This document shows positions 1 to 13,300 of a stretch of 64,000 nucleotides of DNA, in pieces (position 1 is the first letter of the stretch; every line of letters starts with the position of its first letter). The notes beneath the pieces were generated by a model that saw only the letters and a list, made by a program, of their open reading frames with translations, was not told where the DNA came from and searched no databases. A program made the position numbers and the translations under genes. Origin of the DNA: Gigaspora rosea (taxonomy: Eukaryota > Glomeromycota > Glomeromycetes > Diversisporales > Gigasporaceae); the NCBI GenBank assembly GCA_003550325.1, contig QKWP01000028.1, positions 523,447 through 587,446 on the forward strand, given 5' to 3'.

Positions 1-518
1 CCACAAATCATTAATCTATTTGATAGATTTTGTAATTCAGGAATATTTGAATAATCTAACAAACTATGTCTTAAAGTAGATTGATAAATAAAACGAGGAT
101 TAAAGCATTGGATGCTTTTAAAAAGTAACAATGCATCATGCTGTCTAACATGTTTTGTGGATTTAGTATGTGCCAATTTAAATCTGTTCAAAAATTGGCT
201 TAAAATAGTTGATACTCAAATGATTTTACTTATACTAGGAAAACGGATACCGTTTGTGTCCGAAGCCAAGAATAAACATCGGGCTGATCCGTGTCGATCT
301 CTATAGCTGATTGGCTAACAAGTGCATCACGTGAGCGGAATCCTCCATAGAAAGTCCTCGCTACGCTTCGGACTAATAAGTAATCATTTTATCTGTGAAT
401 TGACTTAGTTATTCTATTCAATAATATTTCTTGTATACATTCAATTCAGAAATTTAATCTACATATATATATATTTATTAATTAATATATATAATTATAT
501 AATATACAGTAATGAAAA
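1..518. other. AT-rich non-coding DNA, no gene seen
   Basis: No supported gene. A 64-codon frame here has no recognisable domain. A more GC-rich patch near 240-380 holds a short inverted pair (GTCCTCGC / CTTCGGAC type) and may be the edge of an older repeat. The remainder is AT microsatellite. Confidence 0.5.
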
Positions 519-813
519 CTAATTGTACACGGGGTGTTTGAACACGGGTATAATAAATTTTATAAATTAAAAGATTTTTTATTAAAATAAAAATAATTTA
601 ATTAATATTAGGGTTAGGGTAAGAACTGGGATGGGGCAGGGGGCATAGTCTATACCAAAATTTTACAAGGAATTTTTTTTCTTAGAGCCCATAGATTGTT
701 TCTTAAGCAAAATTTTAAGATACAATTAATTTTTGTTTTAAAAATAATCTGCATACTGCATTTTTCTATATGATTTGTGTAGTACAGTGTTCAAACACTC
801 CATGTACAAATAG
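519..813. mobile_element. MITE with TIR ending in GTGTTTGAACAC
   Basis: The left end reads CTAATTGTACACGGGG and continues to GTGTTTGAACAC. The right end is its inverted partner (GTGTTCAAACACTCC, then CATGTACAAATAG). About 295 bp, no coding capacity, with one TTAGGGTTAGGG word inside. A second copy with the same termini, swollen by nested insertions, spans 4066-6384. I see no clear target duplication, so the superfamily is not assigned. Confidence 0.6.
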
Positions 814-1609
814 AAATGCTCTACAGTAATATATATATATTCTTAAATTTTACTCTTTCCTATTTAATGTTATAAATGCAGAAATTATTTCAATATAAAT
901 TACTGTATCAGGATTAGAAACCCAATTAGCAAGATTAATAACAGCTTTTGGTGGATCTAAAAGCTTACTCTCTTGTTAATAAATATTTAAAATAAGATTT
1001 CATCCAAATTATAAATTGAAACCAAGAAAGCTATCTAGTTTTTACAGATAATAAAGTTAAACTAATATCTTCATTATCTAATGCATACAATAAAGGATAA
1101 TTTAACCATCTTCTTTTTCTAGAATGTGCATTAACAAATAGAAACTCATAGCAATCTTGCTAGAGCTTAGCTAAGAAAACTGTATATAATTTTTACTAGT
1201 AAATACTAACAATATATTTAAGTTCTTAATATATAAGTCTAACATTATATAGCTGTTTCTATGAGTACCCAGATACAATTTATGTACCAATTTCCTAAAA
1301 ATTAAAAACTTAATAGAGTCAGAACTGCCAATAATATAGGATTCTCTTCAAATTCCTCCTATGTAGCATCTATATTAGGCTATTAATATCCAAACACTAC
1401 TATACAAAGAAAAACAGAAAAAAAGAAACCAAATAAAAGAATATAAAAAAAGATGAGAACTACAAAAATCTAAGTAAAAAAACTAAATACAAACAAAATA
1501 AAAAGATATAAAATAAGAAAACAGAAAAACCTATACTAAAGAAGAAACTAATACTACTAAAAACAAACAAAACAAAAAAAAGAAAAAGGATAGCAAAAGC
1601 TAATCTATA
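814..1609. other. AT-rich spacer, no gene seen
   Basis: Low-complexity AT-rich DNA. The minus-strand frame at 1460-1642 is a run of Phe and Leu codons produced by an A-rich tract and has no family features. Confidence 0.5.
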
Positions 1610-1618
1610 AAATAAAAA

Positions 1619-2718
1619 GGTGATCAATTTTATACCCCCCACATATAATATTCATACACTACTCATACCCCCCTGCAAATTTAACTTTTTTTTAAACTTT
1701 GAGTAAAGATATTTTAGTAACTATCAAATCAAATTTAATAAAGTTTTTTTTTAAAATTCTATTGACTCATAGAATTCAAATAAAAAAAAGTTCATTGAAT
1801 TTGGTCCAGTAGTTGCTAAGTTATGTTTGCTCAAAGTTTGAAAAAATCAAAACTTCTATTAAAACATCTATCAATACGTCTATCAAAACAAACTACAAAA
1901 TTTTCTTTAAACTTTGAGCAAAGTTTTCTTTGCAACTACTAAGCCAAATTCAATGAACTTTTTTTGTTTGAATACTATGAATCTATAGAATTAAAATAAA
2001 AAAAATCGTAGAATTTAACTTAATAGTTATAGTATTATCTTTATACAAATTTTAAAAAATCCAAAACATCTATCAAAACAAAAGCTGCGCCAAAATTTTT
2101 TTCAAAATTTAAGTGAAGATAACTTAGCAACCACCAAGTCAAATTTGATAAAAATTTTTTTACTTGCATTCTATGAATCTATAGAATTCAAATAAAAAAA
2201 AATTTATCAAATTTGACTTGGTGGTTGCTAAGTTATCTTTACTTAAAGTTTGAAAAAAATTTTGGCACAGCTATTGTTTTGATAGATGTTTTGGATTTGT
2301 TTTAAAAGTTAAGTAAAGATAAAACTGTAACTATTAAGTTAAATTCTATGAATTTTTTTATTTTAATTCTATAGATTCATAGTATTCAAACAAAAAAAAG
2401 TTCATTGAATTTGGCTTAGTAGTTGCAAAAATATCTTTGTTCAAAGTTTAAAGAAAATTTTGTAATTTGGTTTGACAGACGTTTTGATAGATGTTTTGAT
2501 TTTTTTCAAACTTTGATCAAAGATATCATAGCAACTACTGGACCAAATTCAATAAACTTTTTTTTATTTGAATTTTGCGAATCTATAGAATTTAAAGAAA
2601 AGACCTTTATTAAATTTGATTTGGTAGTTACTAAGATATCTTTACTCAAAGTTTAAAAAAAAGTTAAATTTGCAGAGTGGTATGAATATTAAATATGGGG
2701 GTATAAAAATTGATCCCC
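1619..2718. mobile_element. 1.1-kb foldback element with 9-bp direct repeats
   Basis: The termini are inverted (GGTGATCAATTTTATACCCC on the left; the complement of the right end begins GGGGATCAATTTTTATACCCC). Almost the whole interior folds back, as alternating inverted copies of a unit containing AAACTTTGAGTAAAGATA and a unit around a TCTATAGA core. AAATAAAAA lies on both sides (1610-1618 and 2719-2727). A 9-bp duplication would suit a Mutator-like element, but the word is low complexity. The frame at 2423-2656 is a by-product of the repeat. Confidence 0.65.
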
Positions 2719-2727
2719 AAATAAAAA

Positions 2728-3600
2728 TTATATAATACTACATAAAAAAAGTATATTATATATATATAATAAGAAAGAGCCATATTTAAAAGAACATTTT
2801 AAAAAAAATTTTATTTATATATTCTTTCAAAATATTTTTTATATTATTTATTATTTATTTTGCAGAACCTGAAACTCACTTATGACTTGATTTCAATTAG
2901 ATAGACATATTTCCAAATTGGAAAGAGTAAACATTACTGATTTTTTAAAGAGGTAAGCTGAAATAACTACTTTGTTAAAATTTCAAAAATGCCAAAAGTG
3001 CAATAAGGGAATGTGCCAACTTATAAGGAACATAAGAATATATACTTTGCTAAATAGCATACAGTAACCTACCATATTATTGTAAACACTTTTTAAAAAT
3101 TTATACAGAGCTAAATATATATGGTATTAAGCTAAAATTAAATCATAAATTTTTAAATCTTAATTTTTTAAATAAAAAAAGTTTAAAAAATTTTATACTA
3201 CAGTTTTTAAAATAATTAAGTTTAAGTAAAATTTTAGATTTTTATATTTGACCAAATTTATTGTTGCACAAAATTAATTAAAATAATAACTTTATAGTAA
3301 AAATTAATTTTTATTTAGGTGGTGCAAAAACATTTGCTTCTCAAATAGCTCTAATTAAAGTATTTTTTGTACAAATTAATTTTTAATTTTTTTTTAATTT
3401 TTTTAATTTAATATAATTATTAGATTACCAGATTAATAAAAATAAAATTATTTGATTATTTCATTAATAAAATAAAAAAATTTATTAATAGTAACTTTTG
3501 TTAAAATATTTACTATATAATTTACTATAGTAATTTATATATATATGTATATAGTAAAAAAATCTAATTATCTCTAATTTTTGCTCAAATTTTAACTATA
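2728..3600. other. AT-rich spacer, no gene seen
   Basis: More than 80% A+T by eye, with homopolymers and TATATA microsatellites. No gene, tRNA or clear transposon ends seen. Confidence 0.5.
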
Positions 3601-3602
3601 TA

Positions 3603-3943
3603 CAGTCAAACCTCCATAAATGCAACTCGTAGGGACAAGTCTACAATGTGCATTTAGGGAGGTTTGCATTTAGAGAAAGACAAGTAAATTAGAGCTTTAA
3701 AAATTAGATTATCAAAATTTGTATAACTTCTACCAAAACTGTATAACCTATCTTAAATACTAAAATTAGATTAGCTACATGCATTTAGGGAGGTTAGTAT
3801 AATATAAAATGTTATTCAAGAGAATGTGCATTTACAGAATATAGAACATGCATTTAGCACTAATAACATCTTACGGAAAAGAAAAAACGTGCATTTAGAA
3901 AAGTATTGCATTTACGGAGGTTGCATTTATGGAGGTCTAACTG
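3603..3943. mobile_element. Tc1/mariner (pogo-like) MITE with TA duplication
   Basis: The left terminus is CAGTCAAACCTCCATAAATG and the right terminus is its inverted form, ending GGAGGTCTAACTG. TA flanks both sides (3601-3602 and 3944-3945). The interior, 341 bp in all, repeats GTGCATTTAG(G)GAGG in both orientations. CAG termini with TA duplications fit the Tc1/mariner-pogo group. It has no transposase, so it is non-autonomous. Confidence 0.7.
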
Positions 3944-4065
3944 TATTTATTATATTCATATTAATGCACTTGCATAGTACAAGCTCATATAATAGTATAT
4001 TGGTTGTGAAATTATTTAAATATTTATTTTGAAATTTTTTTTAAGTTTAGCAAATTATAAAAAAA

Positions 4066-6384
4066 ACTAATTGCACATGGGATATATGGTACATGGGTAT
4101 AAATTTTATTATTCTGTGATTTGCAAATTCATATAACATACTAAGCCAAACAATTTTTACGAATAAAATTAAACCCTTGCTTATAATTAGAATAAGAGTA
4201 GATTTGGAATGATTACGGTTAATTCCCCACTATATTCCTGACATAATGTTTCACCTACAGCACTTTTTGTCAACAGAATCTTTCCTCGGCATACCATGTT
4301 TTTGACATCCCCTTTCCTTGACATCTTATATTTTCGACAAGACATTTATCTGACATGACATATTTCTAATTTGACTTTTCTTTGATACTAAGTTTTATTG
4401 AATGCACTTTTTCTGAAAAGAACAATAAACCCAGTGATTATCACATCACATTAAATTATGCAACTACGTCATTTGTTTACTAAGACTATCAACTCGGCCT
4501 AAATTATACTATTACCTAACCCTAATCTAACCCTAACTCTAATTTAGGCCGAGTGCTTAATCATATAATGTGATAAACATGACTACCCAATAATTATATT
4601 TCTAATCGAGGAAAGATCCTGTCAGAAAAAGATGTCAGAAATATATCATGTCAGAAAAATATTCTTTCTAAAATACATCATGTCAGTAAAATGTCTTTTC
4701 AAAAATATGTACTGTCAAGCAAAGGGGAGGTCGAAAACATGGTATGTCAAGGAAAGATTCTGTTAACAAAAAATGCTGTAGGTGAAACATTCTGTTGGGG
4801 ATATTAGGGTTCCGAAGTTCAGTTCAGTTCAATAGAGGTTCAGGTTCAGGTTCAATGAACCTGAACCTGAACCTAAACCTGCTCTAAAAGTTCAATACTG
4901 AACTGAACCTGAACTTAAAATTATTGAACATGAACCTGAACCTGAACTTAAAAAAAGTTCAGTTCAGGTTCAGTTCAAGGTTCATGAACATGTTCAGGTT
5001 CATAATATATGCACATGTTTGCCTAAATCACAAAGTTAGGATCAATTAGTAAAATTTAGAAAATCATAGAAATTTGTATGATTTTTATTAATAAAATTAT
5101 ACAAATTTCTATAAATCTCTAAATTTTACTAATTGATCATAACTTCTTGCACTAAGTAATCTTGTTAAGCACCAAAAAATACATCAAATCGGTATATTTT
5201 ATTTTACTCTTTTTAAAATTTGAAGAAAAGATGCTTAATTTTGGAAATTTTATCAAAAATTCAAAATTAAGCATCTTTGACGCAAATTTTAAGAAAAATA
5301 AAATAAAATATACCAATATGATATATTTTTTGGTGCTAAACAAGTTTACTTATATCAAGAAGTTATGATCAATTAGTAAAATTTAGAGAATCATAGAAAT
5401 TTGTATAGTTTTATTAATAAAATTATACAAATTTCTAAGATTCTCTAAATTTTACTAATTGAACATAACTTCTTGATATAAGTAAACTTGTTTAGCACGA
5501 AAAAATACATCATATCGGTTATATTTTATTTTATTTTTTCTTAAAAGTTGCGTCAAAGATGCTTAATTTTGAATTTTTGATGAAATTTCCAAAATTAAGC
5601 ATCTTTTCTTCAAATTTTAAGAAAAGTAAAATAAAATATGCCGATTTGATATATTTTTTGGTGCTTAACAAGTTTACTTATATAAAGAAGTTATGATCAA
5701 TTAGTAAAATTTAGAGAATCTTAGAAATTTGTATAATTTTATTAATAAAATTATACAAATATCTATGATTCTCTAAATTTTACTAACTGATTTATACTTC
5801 TCACTCTAAGTAAACTTGTTCAGTATCAAAAAATACATATATTTTTATTCAGATTCAAACTAGTTAGCAAAATTTGGACTAGCCTACCAAACTTATGATT
5901 GAGTTTGAGTTTAGTATAAAGTTTTAATAATAAAATTTAGAATTTGAGTCTGGTCAGAACCAGACCAAACCCAGACACAAACCTAGAATTACTAGTTCAT
6001 ATGAACACTTGACTGAACCTGAACATGTTCATGAACTTATGAACTGAACCTGAACATGTTCATGAACTTATGAACTGAACCTGAACTGAACCTGAACCAG
6101 CTCTAAAAGTTCAATACTGAACCTGAACCTGAACTTGACCTAAGTTCAGTTCAGTTCAGGTTCATAGGAACACTAGGGGATATAGTGTCAGAAAAATGAG
6201 CTGGCAGAGAACTAACTTTCGAGGAATCAGCAACAACCATTTGGAATTGGTTGAAATATAGTTTATACTTAAATTTGCAAGAAATTTTTTTTTGCTAAAA
6301 GCTAAAAAAAGGGTTCATAATCAAAAATTTGTGATATTGGCTAGTTTTATATACACTGTGTTCAAACACCCCATGTACAAATAG
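4066..6384. mobile_element. Nested cluster: outer MITE of the GTGTTTGAACAC family
   Basis: Left end CTAATTGCACATGGGATATA, right end GTGTTCAAACACCCCATG then TACAAATAG, the same family as 519-813. It has been expanded by a second foldback element (about 4224-6230, short TGACAT repeats, arms sharing GTTTCACCTACAGC). That foldback was in turn split by the hAT-type element at 4805-6175. This gives three layers of insertion. Confidence 0.55.
4805..6175. mobile_element. Non-autonomous hAT element filled with GGTTCA repeats
   Basis: The termini are TAGGGTTCC and, inverted at the right end, TAGTGTTCC. A perfect 8-bp duplication GGGGATAT flanks it (4797-4804 and 6176-6183), the hallmark of hAT insertion. 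The outer 150-200 bp on each side is GGTTCA/TGAACC satellite. The core (about 5030-5810) is five alternating palindromes of two types, P1-P2-P1-P2-P1. Frames at 5152-5368 on both strands are mirror images created by P2 and are not genes. Confidence 0.85.
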
Positions 6385-7306
6385 TAAGTATCAGCAAATT
6401 ATATATATTTAATTATTATTAATCATATTGTTTATTCGGGCGGAAAAAAGCTAAAAGTTAATATTGTCTATATATAAAATTTTCTAAATTTTAATAATTC
6501 ATTTATAATTTTTTATGTTAAACAATATAGGCTTGGGCTATCTTTTGATATATTTTTTATTATCCTTTTATAAACAATTTGTAAAGTAATTAATTTTTTA
6601 AAAATTTAAATCTTTTTAAAAAAAAAATTAACTTTTCTTAAAAGATTAAAATTTTTAAAAAATTATTACTTAATAAATTATTTATATAAAAGGATCCAAT
6701 TCTGTTTAAGCTATATTTCATCACTTACAGTTAATTAATAATATTGTTCAAATCTATTTTCAGAAGCTGAAATATCACTATGCTAGTAGTAAAGCACTTT
6801 ACCCTGTTTTTTTAAAATTGTAATAACTAACTGATTCAAAACAGTCCATGGTCCAATATTTATGCACAAACAAATATCATCTTACTCAATTAATCTTTTT
6901 AGCTATTGTTTTGTACACAAATTTTTGTTGCTTGTTCAGATACATAAAGTAAGCTTTACCTGTATTATTATGAAGTGCTAATATTTTTATTACAATTTTT
7001 ACTCCTATATTACAATGTGCATGATGTGCAGCAATTATTTTATTACAAGTTTGAAGGCTAAGATTAACTCTTGATAAATTTGGGTTTGGTATTGTAAAGA
7101 TAGATAATATATGTATACCTTGGGTAATTAGTTGTACTGGCAAGGAATCTTTTATATTAAAAAGATAATTTTTATGATAACTCGTACTGCACATTTGTGC
7201 ATATTGAAATTATTCTTAAGATTATTTTTTATATAAAAATTTAAACATCCCTGTATACATACTCTAAGTCCACCACAAAATTATTCACAACCAATATTAT
7301 TATTAC
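6385..7306. other. AT-rich spacer, no confident gene
   Basis: Non-coding by eye. A 102-codon minus frame (6886-7194) is less biased than its surroundings but has no recognisable domain or partner exon, so it is not called as a gene. Confidence 0.4.
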
Positions 7307-7314
7307 CAAAAAAG

Positions 7315-7600
7315 TAGGGTTCCTCAAATTCAAATCAAATCAAATATTGGATCAATTTGAATTTGATCAAATCAAATTGACTCTGATTTGAATTTGATTT
7401 GATTCAAATATTTGAATTTGAATTTGATTTGAATTTGAATTTTTAATTGTAATTTTCAAATCAAATTAAATATTTGTCAAATCAAATCAAATTTGACCAT
7501 ATTTGAATTTGATCAAATCAAATATAGTCAAATTTGAATTTGAATTTGATCAAATATTTGATTCAAATATTTGAAGATCAAATCAAATTGTGGAACTCTA
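7315..7600. mobile_element. Non-autonomous hAT element filled with TCAAATTTGA repeats
   Basis: Left terminus TAGGGTTCC, right terminus GGAACTCTA (inverted), with a perfect 8-bp duplication CAAAAAAG (7307-7314 and 7601-7608). The 286-bp interior is almost entirely permutations of TCAAAT and TTTGAA in both orientations, so the single strand can fold on itself. It shares the TAGnGTTCC ends with the elements at 4805 and 22,495. Confidence 0.85.
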
Positions 7601-7866
7601 CAAAAAAGAACCTATCACTATACTGTTAGATCTTGAGCTATATTTTGTTTAATTTTAATCAATATTCATGTTCCTTATCAGTAAGTTCAATGATGTTATT
7701 AATTCTGTTAGTTGATGTTTTCTGCTCTTGTATTGTTTTCTAGATGAGATAGTCAATAGCACCTTTAACACGTTTTAGAGTTATAAGTCTAGCTTAATAC
7801 TTTAATTTACATTAAGTTGACTTTGTTTTTTAAGTTTACACTTTACTAATAAAAGCAGTTAGTTAA

Positions 7867-8225
7867 GGGTAGAGTGAATGTAAATTAATGTTCATATAAT
7901 TTATGTAGTACAGCAAAATTTTATATAGAAAGCAAACACATGCTTCTAATAAAACTTTTTAGAATTATAGCCAATATTTCTCAAAATTTTGTGTTATATA
8001 ATTTGAAGCTTTTCATTTGTTATAGCAAAATTTCAAATCCTATATTATTTGAAAAAATCTACCTTCATATATTGGTAAAAAAACTTAAATTTCTTTAAAA
8101 CATACAAAAATTATTAATTCTAATTGGTTGAATCTATGTTGTTTACAATCCTGATTGGTCGATTACCTGATTCTATATAATTACAATATGATCACTATTA
8201 AAAATAATCTATATTCACCCTATCC
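7867..8225. mobile_element. Possible piggyBac-like MITE with TTAA duplication
   Basis: TTAA occurs on both sides (7863-7866 and 8226-8229). The left end, GGGTAGAGTGAATGTAAATT, resembles the complement of the right end, GGATAGGGTGAATATAGATT. The 359 bp contain no gene. TTAA is common in AT-rich DNA, so the assignment rests on the imperfect inverted ends. Confidence 0.4.
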
Positions 8226-8469
8226 TTAATATAGGTTTTAAGCACATGGCCAAGAGGCAAGTAGTAGACAAGTTAATACTTCTATTAGCATTAACTCAAA
8301 ATTGAGAAAGAGTACTGGTATTTATCTAAAATATTTCACGTTCGTTGTTTTTTTTATTTTGAATTATTTTTGTCTATTTGTATGATAGTACATTAGTTTA
8401 GGTAAGAAAGTCAAATTCAACTTAAAAAATAAAAATTTTCTTTTTTATAGTATACTATTACATTATTTA

Positions 8470-8683
8470 TAATGACAGATCATAATGAAATCCAGATTAA
8501 AATGAAATGATAGTATAAAATCTCGAAAATGAATTTTTTGGAGTACATTTTTTAGGGTTAGAGGTTTAGGCTTAGGGTTAGTTTTAAAAAAATTATAATA
8601 AACAAGTATTAATGGGTTTTAGAAGGCTAGCAAGTTAAGTATAGAATGTAAATTTCATTTTAAATTATGATCTGTGACATTTA
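8470..8683. mobile_element. Short MITE with ATGATCTGT ends
   Basis: The left side, AATGACAGATCATAATGAAAT, reappears inverted at 8653-8683. The interior carries a TTAGGGTTAG-containing stretch that resembles sequence near 19,140-19,260 and, inverted, near 21,010-21,120, which suggests a dispersed family. Confidence 0.45.
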
Positions 8684-10253
8684 TTGATTGGAGATTCAAT
8701 TATTGATACACTAATTAATAAATATAATTACCATTCTAGTTTTGTAAGATGCAATTGTTATTAACTGAAATGAAAACTACCAATGTGCACAATATCTACT
8801 AGAGAATATTTTAATAGATAAAAAGGTACATTTTAATTGTATTAAATACAATAAATAGTTTTCAATATAATATTTGAGTTTATATTAGTATGATGAAGTT
8901 AAAAAACGGTGATTGTTACATATTATGCTTATTAAAAAAGTAATATTAAAATTAATATATACTTTAAAATATAACAATTAAACAACTTCTTAACCCAGTT
9001 ATAAATATAAAGCCAAGTTACTAAAACTTTAATGAAATTACTAGTTGTTCCTTTTATTATTATGTGCAAATATTAGAGGACCCTAGACATATAGTACAGA
9101 GGTCATACATTACACATTTCAGCAAAAACCCCAAAATTTGAAAAGCAAAAAATAGTTTTTGGCAATTACCTTGGCATCCAGAAGTCCAATTTGAATAAAC
9201 TTTTTTTAAAATGAAGCTCTTAGTGATGCGCATCTAATAAAAAAAGTTTATACAATTCTGATTACTAAATCAGAAGTTATTTAAACAAATGTAGTTTTGT
9301 CATTTTTAGCAAATTAGATCAAAATTGGCCAAAATCTAGTTATGACCACCTCTTTATTTTTAAAATAAATCAAGTTTTCTTTATTTATAGATTACAGATT
9401 ATTTACTAAATATATTAGAGCTCTAAGATTTTCAGAAATAATAATAGTCATATGTATAAACAGTTAAGAAAGTAATTTTCTGTAGCAATATTGAATACAA
9501 TATAAACAGATTTTGAATGTTAAATTAATAATTTAATTAAGATCATGTTACTATTACTTTTTGTTTGAAAAAAATGTAGCAATTTTGAATATAACATAAA
9601 TAAACTTCGAATATTAAATTAATAATACAATTAGAGTTGTGCTACTATTTCTTCTAGAAAAGTTTTTTAAACTCTAAATTAAAAATCACAAATACTGAAA
9701 ATAAACTTTGAGATATTAAATTAATAATACAATTGGAGTTGTGTCACTATTACTTCTAAAAATTTTTTGAACTCTATCAGGAAGAGTACTAACCATATTA
9801 AAAAAAGGATTAACCCTATTAAGAAAATTTACCCTATTAGAATTAGTACTGATTATGATGTTAAATGATTTGGTTATTTGAAATTTTTTAAATGACCTCA
9901 ATAACCCTGTTATTTGAATTTTGGATTAGGCATTTGCAAATGACTCGTAACCAAATGACCAGGATCATTTGAAGGTCATTTGACTATTAGTATAAAATTA
10001 GTGTAAACTTGATGATTGACATATAATTGCCCATTAAAAGTAAGAATTATAAAATTCTAGATAGCACATCGACATAGCATCTATTTATTTCTCAGGTAAT
10101 AAACCTCCTGGAGAAGAAATAGCCAATTGGAGAGTACAAAATTTAACTATTCAGATCAGCCGGACAAAGAATCTGAATATACGCAAAAGAAAAAACCAAA
10201 AACTAATATTTAAATTGATCTTGGTACAAATAACGGAAATAAAATCTTATAAT
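8684..10253. other. Non-coding; begins a CAAATGACC repeat zone
   Basis: No gene. From about 9,840 the sequence repeats GTTATTTG and AAATGACC. The same motifs in opposite orientation recur at 11,160-11,290, suggesting a decayed foldback element of about 1.4 kb. I could not fix its ends or target duplication. Confidence 0.4.
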
Positions 10254-10254
10254 A

Positions 10255-10398
10255 GGGGCCCCATAGCAAAAGGTACTCAAAAAAAATTTTTTTTGTAAAA
10301 ACTTTATTTTTGCAAAAATTAGACTATTTAGACCACAATATGAAAAAACTAAAGAAAAAATTTTTTAGTCTATTACCACCTTTTGCTATGAGGCCCCC
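10255..10398. mobile_element. 144-bp MITE with GGGGCCCCATAGCAAAAGG ends
   Basis: The left end GGGGCCCCATAGCAAAAGG is inverted at the right end as CCTTTTGCTATGAGGCCCCC. AATA flanks both sides, which could be a 4-bp duplication or chance. No coding capacity. Confidence 0.55.
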
Positions 10399-13300
10399 AA
10401 TATTGTAAGCATTACTTTAGCTCTAAGTCTCTAACCTTAAGACCTAACCCTAAATTTTTATCTTATGTGCTTAGTTTATTTAAAAATCATAGATCCTTTT
10501 TTGGGTTGAATTACCCATGCAAATAAGTGAAATGTGTCAACATGTTGGGCTTAGTAGTGTTAGAAAGCATGTTAATGTGCTAGATAACATATTAACATAT
10601 TATATATTAAATTCAAATATAAAAACAAAAGAATTTGACTTCAAACGGGAATTTTATTAATTTAATTTTAATTAATTAAAAATCTTTTTTTGCTATAAAT
10701 TTGCACAATACCTGACATATTTTTAATATGTATCATAAATCTCATTATATATGTATATTGTAAAAGGCTAAATAAACCCTTCATGTAAGTATTGCAACTA
10801 TATACTAGTACGACTAACTAAAATTAACTAAACTACTCTAACAATGATAAGGCTTTAATTGAGGTGTGAATAGACTTAGTCTGAGTAAGTAGAGTCAAAT
10901 AGAGCTCTAGATTATGTTACAAGACTTTAATACAAGATCATATAATTAAAATCGATGTTAAGCTTCTTAACATATGTCATTACTGAGTTTCTGAAATCAA
11001 TTTAGCACAGAACAACCCAGCTTTTGTTTAAAGGAAAATATTACTTTCGAGAACTGAAGTAAATGAACTTAAAAGATTATAAATTGATCAAATCTTAGTG
11101 TGAGTATTAAATATTTAATATTTAAATTATTGTTGAATTTTATAATTTAATCAAGTTTTAATTAATTGTTATTTTCACTAATAAAATTCAAATAACCCAA
11201 TAGGTCATTTTATTCTTAAAATAATCCAATGACCGGTTATTGGTTATTTGAGTCATTTGGATTATTTTAGGTCATTTGATATTACTGGTACTAATGATCT
11301 ATCAAGAATAATAATTTTGTGATTGTTACTTCTGTAACTTAAAATTTTTATCTCCTCTGCTTTATTTAATCAATTATTGTTATATTTGATTATTCTTAAA
11401 TCTTTTAATCAAACCTTTGTAACACATTTTTTTTTAGAATTTAGCAGTCATGCCACAACTTTATTTATATACATTTTGTATCACAGTTTGTTTACAAGGA
11501 CCAATCCAGGACCAGTACAAACCAGGACTGATAAGACCATAGGACCATTGAAAGGACTGGCCCTAGACTGGTATTTTTTAGAACTGGTATATTCCTAACC
11601 TATGCTGATTTCTTCAGAATCCTTTTATGGCAAAAGTTATAATTATCATTTATCCATTATTAAAATGAAGTTAATTTTTTAATTTCAAATGATGTAATTG
11701 GATTAGATATGTCATTATAATAAAATGATTACATCATTTTTTGTTGATTGTTATTTGAAAAGCATTGTAAACATGTACATATGTAGCATATGAAGGAAAA
11801 TTAAACTTATAATCAATAAATATTAAATATTAAAATAATTTGGTTTACATATTACTTTGATTATAGGTAATGATTGTTGTTGGTTGAGTGATGGGTTTAA
11901 TGGTATTACGAGTTTGAATGTTTTCTTTTTTTCAAACGATTATAGCCATTATCATGATTTAATACTTACATACAAACTGCTTTATTAAAACATAAAACTG
12001 TATTGTGTATTAAATATTATGTAAATATTTCAACCAAATATAAAATAAATATTGATGGATATTATCATTATGAATATATTTGATGATTATTATGAATATA
12101 TTTGATGATTATTATAACTATATTTGATGATCATTATACTATATAATACGAAATTTATCTTTATAATATTAAAGATTATTAATAAATGATGCAATATAAA
12201 CACAATTGATTATCATATTTTTAAATTCATATTTTTTTGGAATTTTGCATTTTTGTCACGACTTCATTGTTCATGAGAATTTTCAGTTTTTTTTTGATCT
12301 TGGGTTTGTCTTTTGCTCAGTAACTAGTTTTGTCCTGCCTTGGTCAACTTATCTGCAATCTCCTCGAAGGCATCACATTTTACTGACATTTGTTTTACAT
12401 GATCAATTTACAGTTAAGTTATTTTGTAAATAATATGTTTTATTGACAGCTCAATTTGCAAAGTAATTCTAATCATTATCATTAAAGATTAAATGTAGAA
12501 TCAAGTTATATGAGTTATTGGTTAATTATGAAATAAACTTGTCTGTAAACTCATCAATCATCTGTAAAATAAGCTTGCCAGTGAAGCAAATGTCGATGAA
12601 ATGTGATGTCTTTAAAGTAACTGTTGGTATGCAGATTTCTTCATAATGAACAATTATCAGGTATTACAGTAATTTGGTGAGTTTGTCAAATGCAAGATTT
12701 GAAGACTTTATTGAATTACATATTTGATATGTTACCTCAACCTTAGATGTGGGTATTTTCTATTTAATGTTGTAATTGTGTCTAATTATTGGAATCGAAT
12801 TACTAAAAATATCCTTTTTTTTTTAGAGCAATATATTATTGTTTGTTTAGTTATTGGTAATTACAAATGGGTTCTATGACCATTTGGGCAATGCAAAAGC
12901 CTCTCATTTGGTGATTAGGCACTATAGCTGCGATGACAGTACAAGGGAGTGAGTATGAAATTTAATTCAGTTCACTTTAATGATTGTGTTTCAAGTTGAG
13001 TATGAAGGTTAATTCTGTTCACTTTAACATTTGTATGATTAGGGCATGAAAGTTAATTTACATTTAACATTACCTGCCAATCCATTTTTTCAATTTTTTA
13101 ATTTTTTTTTTTTTGGATCTATATTGTGCCAAATGTTCGATTTTTGATATTTATTTATTCCCAATAATCTCATCCAGTGATGGGGACATTAATTTCTCTT
13201 AATTGTACGATAGTACTGACAGAAAAAATATGATTGCTGACCCAAATTTAGATTCCTTATTGTGCAAAAGAAAAAATTAACCTTGTATAACCTTAAATGT

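Noticed and set aside
1460..1642. 60-codon Phe/Leu-rich frame resembling a membrane peptide
   Set aside because: Produced by an A-rich tract on the opposite strand; low complexity.
5152..5368. Two overlapping frames on opposite strands starting MFSTKKYI / MLSTKKYI
   Set aside because: They mirror each other because the DNA is a palindrome. No coding signal independent of the repeat.
6886..7194. 102-codon minus frame with fairly normal composition
   Set aside because: No domain, no neighbouring exon and AT-rich flanks. A decayed transposon piece is possible but not shown.
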